From contig PFRW01000034.1 in assembly GCA_002788755.1 (NCBI GenBank), positions 1 to 8,138 on the forward strand: a stretch of DNA of 8,138 nt. The letters run 5' to 3'. Below the pieces are notes generated by a model that was not told the DNA's origin, ran no database searches, and worked only from the letters and a program-made list of their open reading frames with translations. Below are positions 1 to 5,613 of the stretch, one piece after another. Positions within the stretch are counted from its first letter, which is position 1, and each line of letters starts with the position of its first letter. This DNA comes from Candidatus Peregrinibacteria bacterium CG_4_9_14_0_2_um_filter_41_14. Lineage in GTDB: Bacteria; Patescibacteriota; Gracilibacteria; UBA1369; UM-FILTER-41-14. The position numbers and the translations under genes were made by a program.

Positions 1-1895
1 TTGGCTTTAACTTCACCGTAAAGCATTCTTTGTTTGGCAAAAGTTAGGTGAATGGTTTCTTCGGCGCGGGTAATGCCTACGTACATGAGGCGGCGCTCTT
101 CTTCAAACTGTTCGGGGTCAAGGAGGCTGCGGGAATGAGGGAAGATGCCTTCTTCCAGGCCAATTAAAAAGACGTGGGGGAACTCGAGGCCTTTGGCGGA
201 GTGGAGGGTCATAAAAATAACGGCGTTGTCGTCGTTATCGATTTTGTCAGTGTCGGCAATTAGGGCGACTTCTTCAAGGAAAACCGCTAAGGAAACGCCT
301 GCTTCCAATGAATCATACTTGGAGGCAACGGAAATTAATTCTTCAATATTTTCGACACGTGACTCGCCTGCTACGGAATCGCCTTCCAGTAAAAACCCTT
401 TGTAGCCGGTTTCGGCAATTACGTACTTAATGAGAGATGAAGCTTTTTCGGTGGAATTATATTTGCGTAGACCTTCGATAATTCTTTGGAAATTTTGGAG
501 GCCTTTAAGGCTGCGGCTGCTTAAATGTGGATACTCGTGTAGGCGGGCTAATACGGAGCTAAGAGTCACATTTTCATCTTTGGCAATTGCTTGGATATCG
601 GCGATTGTTTTGTTGCCAATGCCACGGGTGGGAGTGTTGATTACCCGTAATAAGGCGATGTCGTCGGAAGGGTTGTGGAGGAGGCGTAGATAGCTTAGTA
701 AATCTTTAATTTCTTTCCGCTCGTAAAAGCGGACGCCGCCAATAATGCGATAGGGAATACCCGTGCGCATAAAGGCTTCTTCCAAGACGCGTGATTGGGC
801 ATTTGTACGGTATAAAACGGCGAAGCGGCTGTAGTCTCTGTGTTCGTAGCTGTCTAACTCTTTTTGAATTTGTTCGACGACGTAAAAGGCTTCATCACGC
901 TCGCTTTGGGCTTCGTATTTGCGGATGTAATCGCCTTCTTCGTTATCTGTCCAAAGTGTTTTTTCGCGGCGGTCAGAGTTTTTACTGATGATATTGTGGG
1001 CGGCATCTAAAATGTTTTTGGTGGAACGGTAATTTTGCTCTAATAAAACCACTTTGGTTTTTGGGTAATCTTTTTCAAAATCGAGAATGTTTTGCATGTT
1101 GGCACCGCGCCAGCTGTAAATGCTTTGATCGCTATCGCCGATTACACAAATATTTTGGTGTTTTTTGGCAAGGGCATGCACTATTTTGTATTGAGCGGCA
1201 TTGGTATCCTGATACTCATCAACAGAGATATATTTAAAACGATCTTGGTAGTAAGCAAGAATTTCGGGGCGGGCAGCGAAAAGTTCAACGGTTTTGCCAA
1301 GGAGGTCGTCAAAATCCAAGGCGTTGTTTTTGGCTAACTGCTTTTCGTACTCTTCATAGATGACCGAAACTTTTTCGGTAAAATAGTTCATAGCTTGGAT
1401 GCGATAATCTTCTGCCGTAACCAAATGGCTTTTAGCTTGAGAGATGTGGCTAAGCACGGCGCGGGGGGCGAATTTACGATCATCTAAATTCATGTTTTTC
1501 ATGATCTGCTTAACCAAAACCTGTTGGTCGGCGGCATCGTAAATAACAAAACTATTTTCGTAACCTAAAAGATGGATGTGCTTACGTAATAAGCGTACAC
1601 AGATGGAATGAAAAGTGCCGATTACGGGTAAATAGCTTAACTTATTTTCTTTAAGTAATTCTGAAATGCGCTCTTGCATCTCCCCCGCGGCCTTGTTAGT
1701 AAAGGTGACGGCCAAAATATTACTGGCATCCACATTTTTTTCTTTAATTAAGTAGGCAATGCGATGAGTTAAAGCGCGTGTCTTGCCACTACCGGCGCCG
1801 GCAATGACTAAAACAGGCCCCTCGGTTGTTAAAACGGCTTCTTGCTGCTTTTCGTTAAGACCTTTTAATAAGGGGGAAACTTGTAAATCGGCCAT
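1..1895 (-). CDS. uvrD: UvrD/PcrA-type ATP-dependent DNA helicase, 3' end cut by window edge
   Basis: This is an SF1A 3'-5' DNA helicase of the UvrD/PcrA/Rep family. Such enzymes unwind DNA in nucleotide excision and mismatch repair and clear stalled polymerases or recombinase filaments. I translated the minus strand by eye; it is open from the ATG at 1895 to the edge, 631 full codons. Visible motifs are the Q motif LNEKQQEAV (residues 13-21), Walker A AGAGSGKT (32-39), motif Ia AVTFTNKAA, motif II VDEYQDTN (225-232), motif III GDSDQSIYSWRGA, motif IV QNYRST, motif V TLHSAKGLEFPHVF (about 560) and motif VI EEERRLMYVGITRAEE near the edge. Family members are usually 650-780 residues, so only the C-terminal tail is missing. 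The start is firm because an in-frame TAA lies a few codons upstream and no other start codon intervenes. No good Shine-Dalgarno is visible. The ATG lies inside a long inverted repeat. The L,D-transpeptidase gene lies 72 bp upstream on the same strand. uvrD versus pcrA cannot be separated here. Confidence 0.96.
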   Translation of the reverse strand, partial: MADLQVSPLLKGLNEKQQEAVLTTEGPVLVIAGAGSGKTRALTHRIAYLIKEKNVDASNILAVTFTNKAAGEMQERISELLKENKLSYLPVIGTFHSICVRLLRKHIHLLGYENSFVIYDAADQQVLVKQIMKNMNLDDRKFAPRAVLSHISQAKSHLVTAEDYRIQAMNYFTEKVSVIYEEYEKQLAKNNALDFDDLLGKTVELFAARPEILAYYQDRFKYISVDEYQDTNAAQYKIVHALAKKHQNICVIGDSDQSIYSWRGANMQNILDFEKDYPKTKVVLLEQNYRSTKNILDAAHNIISKNSDRREKTLWTDNEEGDYIRKYEAQSERDEAFYVVEQIQKELDSYEHRDYSRFAVLYRTNAQSRVLEEAFMRTGIPYRIIGGVRFYERKEIKDLLSYLRLLHNPSDDIALLRVINTPTRGIGNKTIADIQAIAKDENVTLSSVLARLHEYPHLSSRSLKGLQNFQRIIEGLRKYNSTEKASSLIKYVIAETGYKGFLLEGDSVAGESRVENIEELISVASKYDSLEAGVSLAVFLEEVALIADTDKIDNDDNAVIFMTLHSAKGLEFPHVFLIGLEEGIFPHSRSLLDPEQFEEERRLMYVGITRAEETIHLTFAKQRMLYGEVKA

Positions 1896-1948
1896 CTGAT
1901 TGTTGCTAGAGATAAGGGTCTCTTAGCTTATAGTCAGATGACCGATTT
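1885..1948 (-). repeat. 15-bp inverted repeat enclosing the uvrD start codon (candidate 5'-UTR hairpin)
   Basis: The arms are 1885-1899 and 1934-1948: 14 Watson-Crick pairs plus one position that is a C/A mismatch on the plus strand but a G-U wobble in minus-strand RNA. So uvrD-sense RNA can form 15 uninterrupted pairs. The uvrD ATG (1895-1893) lies within the 3' arm. The 34-nt loop holds a second small hairpin (1906-1912 with 1919-1926, seven pairs, one bulged base). No U-run follows, so it does not look like an intrinsic terminator. A weak promoter-like pair on the minus strand, TTTACA (1953-1948) and TATAAG (1932-1927) with a 15-bp spacer, overlaps the region. If that promoter is real, its RNA would start inside the loop and lack the 5' arm, so the hairpin would form only in transcripts reading through from the upstream gene. 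The structure is read from the sequence; a role in translation control is inference. Confidence 0.75.
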
Positions 1949-1967
1949 GTAAAATTTAATTTATCTT

Positions 1968-3086
1968 TTAACTGTTTTGTAATGATGTTTCAAAAGCAAC
2001 ACGGTCAAAACCACGCACAACTTTTATCTTTGTTTTGTCCGGATCTGCAATTGACCATAACCATGTGGCATCACTATCGCTACGTCTAATACAGCCATGA
2101 CTAACGGGAATGCCTAAGTGGCCAATAGCTTCTTTCCAGAAGTAGCTGGAATTTTTATTGTTGCCAATATAAGGCAACGCATGCATACCGTACCCACGAA
2201 ACCGACCACCACCTTCGCGCATTAAACCGATCCAATTTGGCATGCGATAATGTGGGGATTTACTGCCAATACGTAACTCTTGTTTATTATAAATAACGTA
2301 GTCACCAACCGGCGTTGGTGTGTCCCAAGCACCTGAACTAATTAAATAATCATGAATCAATTTACCGTCCAAATAAACGTATTCGTGCTGGTTTGCTGGT
2401 AAAACATCGATAACAATCTGCAAAATGCCATCTGGGTTTATATTAAGGGTGGAACCGCTATTTTTGAGGTAACGTAATTTACTCATTTCTTCGACACCGT
2501 ATTGACCTACATAAAGATCAAATTTAACAGTTGCGTTGTTCAGCCATCCTAACTGCTCTACAACGGGGCTGTAATATTCTCGATAAATACCACTTTGGGC
2601 GGGAGCAATACCTGTAATTTGAAAAGTTGCTGTTTCGCCGGGAAGGATAATGCCGGAATTTGCATCCATGGTAACTCGATGCTTATTGTCAGATAAAAGA
2701 TCGCTAACATGATCTTGTGGCGATGCTGTGCCTAAACGTAATTTGTAGGCTTCCCAATTGTTAGGCATGTCTGTGTTTTGGGTTTTTTCGCCACACCAAA
2801 CGGCGGTTCCAGTGTTTTTGACTTGTACCTCGGCGGTAAATGGTTGTCCCGGCTCTACTTGAGATGATAAGTCCGGATTTAATATTTCAAGCCCATAACG
2901 GCTAAGGTCTCGTGCGGTTTGGCCGCATTCGTACAAATATGCATCTGCTGCATTCAAACTTTCTTCGGTTTCAGCTTTAACGGTAGAGAGATGGTCGCTA
3001 AGCATGATAACTATCACTAAGCCGCAACTAATCGCCAATAAACCTAAAATCGAATACGGTAATGTTTTATAGTTCACTTCTTCCAT
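1968..3086 (-). CDS. membrane-anchored L,D-transpeptidase (YkuD domain) with NBR1-like Ig domain
   Basis: A 372-residue protein predicted to cross-link peptidoglycan outside the membrane by forming L,D (typically 3-3) peptide bonds. Residues about 10-29 form one hydrophobic segment with no obvious cleavage site, so it is probably an N-terminal anchor. Residues about 65-195 resemble the Ig-like 'next to BRCA1' (NBR1/FW) fold: KNTGTAVW (90-97), LRLG (116-119), ILPGETATFQI (147-157) and APAQSGIYREYY (161-172). The C-terminal YkuD domain (about 220-358) has the TPTPVGDY strand (256-263), catalytic-site His302 in YGMHALP, and SHGCIRR (329-335) with nucleophile Cys332. It is complete. A minus-strand promoter lies just upstream, and AAAGGT sits 11 nt before the ATG. 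The downstream same-strand neighbour is uvrD, 72 bp away, so co-transcription is possible. The YkuD assignment is secure; the Ig subtype is from pattern recognition. Confidence 0.93.
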   Translation of the reverse strand: MEEVNYKTLPYSILGLLAISCGLVIVIMLSDHLSTVKAETEESLNAADAYLYECGQTARDLSRYGLEILNPDLSSQVEPGQPFTAEVQVKNTGTAVWCGEKTQNTDMPNNWEAYKLRLGTASPQDHVSDLLSDNKHRVTMDANSGIILPGETATFQITGIAPAQSGIYREYYSPVVEQLGWLNNATVKFDLYVGQYGVEEMSKLRYLKNSGSTLNINPDGILQIVIDVLPANQHEYVYLDGKLIHDYLISSGAWDTPTPVGDYVIYNKQELRIGSKSPHYRMPNWIGLMREGGGRFRGYGMHALPYIGNNKNSSYFWKEAIGHLGIPVSHGCIRRSDSDATWLWSIADPDKTKIKVVRGFDRVAFETSLQNS

Positions 3087-3104
3087 AATTAAATATTACC
3101 TTTA

Positions 3105-3132
3105 AGTATAGCACAAATAATCTCTAATGCAA
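3105..3132 (-). promoter_or_regulatory. sigma70-type promoter of the L,D-transpeptidase gene
   Basis: On the minus strand a -35-like TTGCAT (3132-3127) is followed by a 16-bp spacer and TATACT (3110-3105), preceded by TG one base upstream (TGCTATACT), an extended -10. The predicted start is near 3098, only about 12 nt before the ATG, giving a very short leader that would exclude most of the AAAGGT element. It sits in the 127-bp divergent region shared with yebC. Confidence 0.6.
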
Positions 3133-3191
3133 ATAGACAGACTAACACAATATACTTTTCCATTACATAAAATCCTGCTAAATTAAAATTG

Positions 3192-3197
3192 TATAAA
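3192..3197 (+). promoter_or_regulatory. possible -10 element of yebC
   Basis: TATAAA lies 16 nt before the yebC ATG. No convincing -35 hexamer is found 16-18 bp upstream; TTACAT at 3163-3168 is too far for this -10. If it is the true -10, the transcript would begin about 10 nt before the start codon. Weak evidence, offered because the gene is divergent from its neighbour and must have its own promoter here. Confidence 0.3.
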
Positions 3198-3213
3198 TTA
3201 TGACTACTCAAAT

Positions 3214-3957
3214 ATGTCTGGACATTCCAAATGGAACTCTATTAAACATAAAAAAGCGAATAACGATGCACGGCTGGGCAAACTCTTTACCCGTCATGCC
3301 AAATTAATCACACTTGCCGCGCGTGATGGCGGTGGTGATCCGGAAATGAATGCAGCGCTAAGAACGGCGATTGCAAACGCAAAAGTCGATAACACACCCA
3401 ACAAAAATATTGAACGAGCCGTTAAGCGTGGCACAGGGGAACTGGACGATGGCAAAGAGCTGGTGGAGGTGTATTATGAAGGTTATGGTCCAAGCGGAGT
3501 GGCCTTTTATATCCATTCAATTACAGATAATACTAATCGAAGTTACGCCAATATCCGCATTGCGATGAGTAAAAATGGTGGCAACTTAGGTGAAGCCGGT
3601 TGCGTAGGCTGGATGTTTGAACGTAAAGGCATGATCACGGTCCCATTAAATGGTAAAGATGCTGATGAAGCACAACTAGAGCTAATTGAAACCGGTGCCG
3701 ATGACTTTGACGTGGCCGATGAGGATCTTATTGTTTATTCTCCTTTTACAGAGACGCAAACCGTAGCGGAAGCCATTGAGGCCGCCGGTTATAAAATTAA
3801 ACAAAAAGAAATCACCTTCCTCCCCAAACAAACAGTGGAAATTAATGACCAAGCCGCAGCCGACAAGCTCTTTGTCTTGGTAGAAGCATTAGAAGACGAT
3901 GAAGATGTCCAAACTGTCTACATGAATGCAGATTTTGGCGACAATATTGAGGGGTAG
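3214..3957 (+). CDS. yebC: YebC/TACO1 family protein (translation factor / putative transcriptional regulator)
   Basis: A complete 247-residue YebC/PmpR/TACO1 protein, the usual length. The hallmark N-terminus MSGHSKWNSIKHKK starts at the first residue, which fixes the start; the ATG at 3200 is out of frame. Other family blocks are GKLFTRHAKLI (22-32), RTAIANAKVDNTPN (51-64), IERAVKRGTGE, the YYEGYGPSGVAFYI stretch, and the acidic C-terminal part ending near DDEDVQTVYMNADF. Members were long annotated as DNA-binding regulators. Mitochondrial TACO1 is a translational activator, and bacterial YebC has more recently been linked to relief of ribosome stalling. In many bacteria yebC precedes ruvCAB; here the next gene is a convergent acetyltransferase, so that linkage is absent. 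No clear Shine-Dalgarno precedes it. Confidence 0.96.
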   Translation: MSGHSKWNSIKHKKANNDARLGKLFTRHAKLITLAARDGGGDPEMNAALRTAIANAKVDNTPNKNIERAVKRGTGELDDGKELVEVYYEGYGPSGVAFYIHSITDNTNRSYANIRIAMSKNGGNLGEAGCVGWMFERKGMITVPLNGKDADEAQLELIETGADDFDVADEDLIVYSPFTETQTVAEAIEAAGYKIKQKEITFLPKQTVEINDQAAADKLFVLVEALEDDEDVQTVYMNADFGDNIEG

Positions 3958-3961
3958 GTGG

Positions 3962-4447
3962 TTAGAGGTTAAGTTGATAAAATTTTGTATCGATCGGCAT
4001 GCGGGGGAAATCGGCAGGCAATTCAGCTGCTTCAATTTCTTTAAAGCCTTCACGCTCGTAAAAGCGGTGTGCCGCCTTAAAGGCATCTACGGTGCCTAAG
4101 TAAAGCGCTTGTATACCCATCACTTTGGATTCTTCAATTAACCGCTTAAGCAGGGCAACAGCAATGCCCTTATTCTTTCCGCGGAAATCTGCATCGACAA
4201 ACATTTTTCGCAAAGCTCCCATATGCTCACCAAATTGTATGAGGCCAATAGTGCCAACAACGCGATCTTCTGCTCTTGCTAGCCAAAAACCCTTATAAAA
4301 CTTTGCTATGTCCATCAAATCCGGCTGATCATCAATAGTAACCGGAACCCCAAACTCGCCAACCTGAATACCTAAAATCAGATCAATAATCGCCTGTCCA
4401 TACTCATCCCGAAACGCTTCGATTAGCATATTTTCTAATAAATTCAT
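3962..4447 (-). CDS. GNAT family N-acetyltransferase
   Basis: A 161-residue protein of the Gcn5-related N-acetyltransferase fold, which moves the acetyl group of acetyl-CoA onto an amine; the substrate is not predictable here. Strand beta4 and the pyrophosphate-binding motif A are at LRKMFVDADFRGKNKGIAVALL (79-100 region), with the RGKxxGIA variant of the usual RxxGxG loop. Motif B follows as LYLGTVDAFKAAHRFYEREGF (116-135 region), and the C-terminal block FPRMPIDTKFYQLNL is shared by a known GNAT subfamily. The longest start (4447) is used; a second ATG seven codons in (4429) is equally plausible, and neither has a visible Shine-Dalgarno. It converges on yebC with only 4 bp between stop codons. 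An intrinsic terminator lies 33 bp upstream on the same strand, so expression may depend on read-through or on a poorly defined AT-rich promoter at 4448-4480. Confidence 0.9.
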   Translation of the reverse strand: MNLLENMLIEAFRDEYGQAIIDLILGIQVGEFGVPVTIDDQPDLMDIAKFYKGFWLARAEDRVVGTIGLIQFGEHMGALRKMFVDADFRGKNKGIAVALLKRLIEESKVMGIQALYLGTVDAFKAAHRFYEREGFKEIEAAELPADFPRMPIDTKFYQLNL

Positions 4448-4480
4448 GATATTGAATTAATATATAAAATTGATAATAAC

Positions 4481-4514
4481 AAAAAAAGCCGCCTAGCTAA
4501 TGAAACTGGCGGCT
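4481..4514 (-). terminator. Rho-independent terminator upstream of the GNAT gene (possible attenuator)
   Basis: Reading the minus strand, AGCCGCC (4514-4508), a 14-nt loop and GGCGGCT (4493-4487) form a perfect 7-bp GC-rich stem followed at once by a T-run ending near 4481. There is no polarity the other way, because an A-tract precedes and no T-tract follows on the plus strand. It ends a short minus-strand transcription unit that must begin between here and lexA. Since the GNAT start is only 33 bp further on, it could work as a conditional terminator for that gene. Confidence 0.8.
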
Positions 4515-4536
4515 ACGTAATTTATTTTGCACGAAA

Positions 4537-4608
4537 TCACCTAGACCCCAGCTTAGCCAAAACGGTCTTAATCGTCGGAACGATGATGAAACTTAATCTA
4601 TTTTTCAT
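4537..4608 (-). CDS. 23-residue leader-like ORF before the terminator
   Basis: ATG at 4608 to TGA at 4537 encodes 23 residues beginning MKNRLSFIIVPTIK and ending LAKLGSR: basic and hydrophobic, with no known family recognised. The stop lies 22 nt before the terminator stem, the spacing expected of an attenuator leader peptide. The coding stretch itself contains a small hairpin, ATCGT-TCCG-ACGAT (minus strand). No Shine-Dalgarno is evident. TATACT lies immediately upstream of the ATG but is too close to be its -10 unless translation starts elsewhere. It may be a real leader peptide, part of a small RNA, or chance; an ORF this short is weak evidence alone, and the terminator is what makes it worth noting. 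Confidence 0.3.
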   Translation of the reverse strand: MKNRLSFIIVPTIKTVLAKLGSR

Positions 4609-4725
4609 AGTATATAAAACTGTACACCTATTCCCGATTTTAACAAGGAAAAATTTTAATATGAAAAAACATTCTGCAGGCTACGTCACTAGCCGAAGCC
4701 GTTTTTGAGTATTATAATTTTCCCC

Positions 4726-4754
4726 TTGACGGTGCACGTGGGCTCACCTATTAT
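4726..4754 (+). promoter_or_regulatory. sigma70-type promoter of lexA
   Basis: TTGACG (4726-4731), a 17-bp spacer and TATTAT (4749-4754) make a near-consensus housekeeping promoter. The predicted start is about 4761, giving an 18-nt leader. AAGGA at 4759-4763 lies 15 nt before the ATG, too far and partly outside the RNA to be a normal Shine-Dalgarno. The spacer contains overlapping palindromes GTGCAC and CACGTG and a GGTG-N10-CACC dyad, a candidate position for autorepression. Confidence 0.75.
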
Positions 4755-4778
4755 GGGTAAGGATTTAATCACCTTTAT

Positions 4779-5396
4779 ATGGAAAACAGTCTAACTCCTC
4801 GGCAAACGGATGTGATCAATTTTATTGAAGAATACCAATTAGAGTACGGTGGCTCACCTACTTTAAAAGAAATTCGCAAGCATTTAAGTGTAAATTCGGA
4901 CAATAGTGTCTTAAAACATTTAAAAGCGCTTGTTAAAAAGGGATATATTGAAAAAGATGATACGCCAAGGGGTATCAAATTATTGGATTCAGTTCGCAAA
5001 AAATTACAAGCTGCCACAATATCGGTCCCTGTTTTGGGGTTTATTCCAGCCGGTGGCCCTGTTGCTATGGAAGAGTATGTCGATGATACTATTTCCTTTG
5101 ATTTAAACGAACTAAAACACCCTCAGGACTGTTTTTGCCTACGGGTAACAGGTGACAGTATGATTAATGTTGGTATTTTTGAAGGTGATCTGGTTTTGGC
5201 CGATGCTAAATTAGTCCCAAAAACCGGTGACATTGTTGTGGCTTTGGTAGATGGAGGGAATACGGTTAAAACTTATGTTAAAGGCAAAGATGCAACCTAT
5301 CTGCGTGCCGAAAACCCCGCTTACGAAGATATTTATCCGGAAGAGCAGCTCCAAGTTCAGGGCGTGGTTATTAAACTGATTCGCGACTATTTTTAA
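4779..5396 (+). CDS. lexA: LexA repressor (SOS response), self-cleaving S24 peptidase
   Basis: A complete 205-residue LexA, close to the usual 200-230. LexA dimers repress DNA-damage genes; RecA filaments trigger autocleavage and derepression. The N-terminal winged helix-turn-helix (about 1-68) starts LTPRQTDVINFIEEY and has GGSPTLKEIRKHL (24-36) and SVLKHLKALVKKGYI (43-57) with the wing ending PRGIKLL. The cleavage site is Ala91-Gly92 in GFIPAGGP. The catalytic dyad is Ser127 (GDSMI) and Lys164 (NTVKTYVK), so the protein should be cleavage-competent. The start at 4779 matches the family N-terminus and follows a good promoter. A small ORF and mutS follow on the same strand without an obvious terminator, so read-through is possible. 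No classical E. coli-type (CTG-N10-CAG) or Bacillus-type (GAAC-N4-GTTC) box was found at the promoter; the operator of this lineage is unknown to me. Confidence 0.97.
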   Translation: MENSLTPRQTDVINFIEEYQLEYGGSPTLKEIRKHLSVNSDNSVLKHLKALVKKGYIEKDDTPRGIKLLDSVRKKLQAATISVPVLGFIPAGGPVAMEEYVDDTISFDLNELKHPQDCFCLRVTGDSMINVGIFEGDLVLADAKLVPKTGDIVVALVDGGNTVKTYVKGKDATYLRAENPAYEDIYPEEQLQVQGVVIKLIRDYF

Positions 5397-5400
5397 TTAA

Positions 5401-5481
5401 CAACTCAAACTAATGTTTTTATTTTTCGATTTATTCCCCGCAAGCCCTAACCGCAGACCTCAATTAACAACATTTGAGTTG
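5401..5481 (+). repeat. 9-bp inverted repeat plus 10-bp direct repeat downstream of lexA
   Basis: CAACTCAAA (5401-5409) is perfectly complementary to TTTGAGTTG (5473-5481). The 10-mer AATTAACAAC occurs twice, at 5395-5404, overlapping the lexA stop, and at 5462-5471. The 63-nt loop and lack of a T-run argue against a terminator. In RNA the pairing would place the small-ORF start in the loop. Such matches can arise by chance in AT-rich DNA. Confidence 0.35.
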
Positions 5482-5553
5482 AGACAAAAATTGATTGAAC
5501 TACAGCACCGTAATAATCATTATCGGGATAATCAGCGCATTTTAATGAGGTAG
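5413..5553 (+). CDS. small ORF of unknown function between lexA and mutS (46 aa)
   Basis: ATG at 5413 to TAG at 5551-5553 encodes 46 residues, starting 16 bp after the lexA stop and ending 60 bp before mutS. I do not recognise the family. The N-terminus is MFLFFDLFPASPNRRPQ; the rest (about 20-46) is a charged, probably helical segment with FELRQKLIELQHRN and a basic end. FFDLF resembles the last part of the beta-clamp-binding pentapeptide (QLxLF) but lacks the Gln, so this is only a hint. No clear Shine-Dalgarno precedes the ATG. Its position suggests co-expression with lexA, as for small SOS-induced proteins elsewhere, but it may equally be a non-coding spacer or a decayed gene. Confidence 0.35.
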   Translation: MFLFFDLFPASPNRRPQLTTFELRQKLIELQHRNNHYRDNQRILMR

Positions 5554-5564
5554 AGATTGTTTGA

Positions 5565-5608
5565 TTAGTCAATTATGTTACCATGCAGTTAAAGTAATGT
5601 TTGACTAA
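5565..5608 (+). promoter_or_regulatory. inverted repeat in the mutS upstream region
   Basis: TTAGTCAA (5565-5572) and TTGACTAA (5601-5608) form a perfect 8-bp inverted repeat with a 28-bp spacer, ending 5 bp before the mutS ATG. A weak promoter-like pair, TTGTTT and TACCAT with a 16-bp spacer, lies at 5558-5585. The repeat could be a split operator or an mRNA stem next to the start codon. Either role is inference. Confidence 0.3.
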
Positions 5609-5613
5609 ACAGG

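Larger units (their letters stand above)
4448..4778. other. 331-bp intergenic region between GNAT and lexA
   Basis: No protein gene of normal size is present. Besides the terminator, the 23-codon minus-strand ORF and the lexA promoter, it holds a plus-strand 15-codon ORF (4661-4708, MKKHSAGYVTSRSRF) with AAGGA 11 nt before its ATG. That ORF runs over a small hairpin GGCTA-cgtcac-TAGCC (4679-4694), and five Ts follow at 4702-4706. This could be a weak plus-strand terminator, but the T-run is separated from the stem by seven bases, so I do not call it. The 8-mer CACCTATT occurs at 4625-4632 and again at 4745-4752 within the lexA promoter. The rest shows nothing recognisable. Confidence 0.5.

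Noticed and set aside
145..1337. Several plus-strand open frames of 65-87 codons opposite the helicase
   Set aside because: They lie wholly antisense to a continuous UvrD frame carrying all helicase motifs, have no recognisable products, and have unusual Arg/Ser-rich compositions typical of shadow frames.
1885..1948. The uvrD-start inverted repeat as a terminator of the L,D-transpeptidase gene
   Set aside because: No U-run follows the 3' arm on the minus strand, and the arm is uvrD coding sequence.
3200..3213. ATG at 3200 as an upstream start for yebC
   Set aside because: It is out of frame with the conserved MSGHSKW start at 3214.
4679..4706. Plus-strand hairpin GGCTA/TAGCC followed by TTTTT as a terminator
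   Set aside because: The stem is only 5 bp and the T-run begins seven bases after it. No gene upstream on the plus strand needs a terminator there except the doubtful 15-codon ORF.
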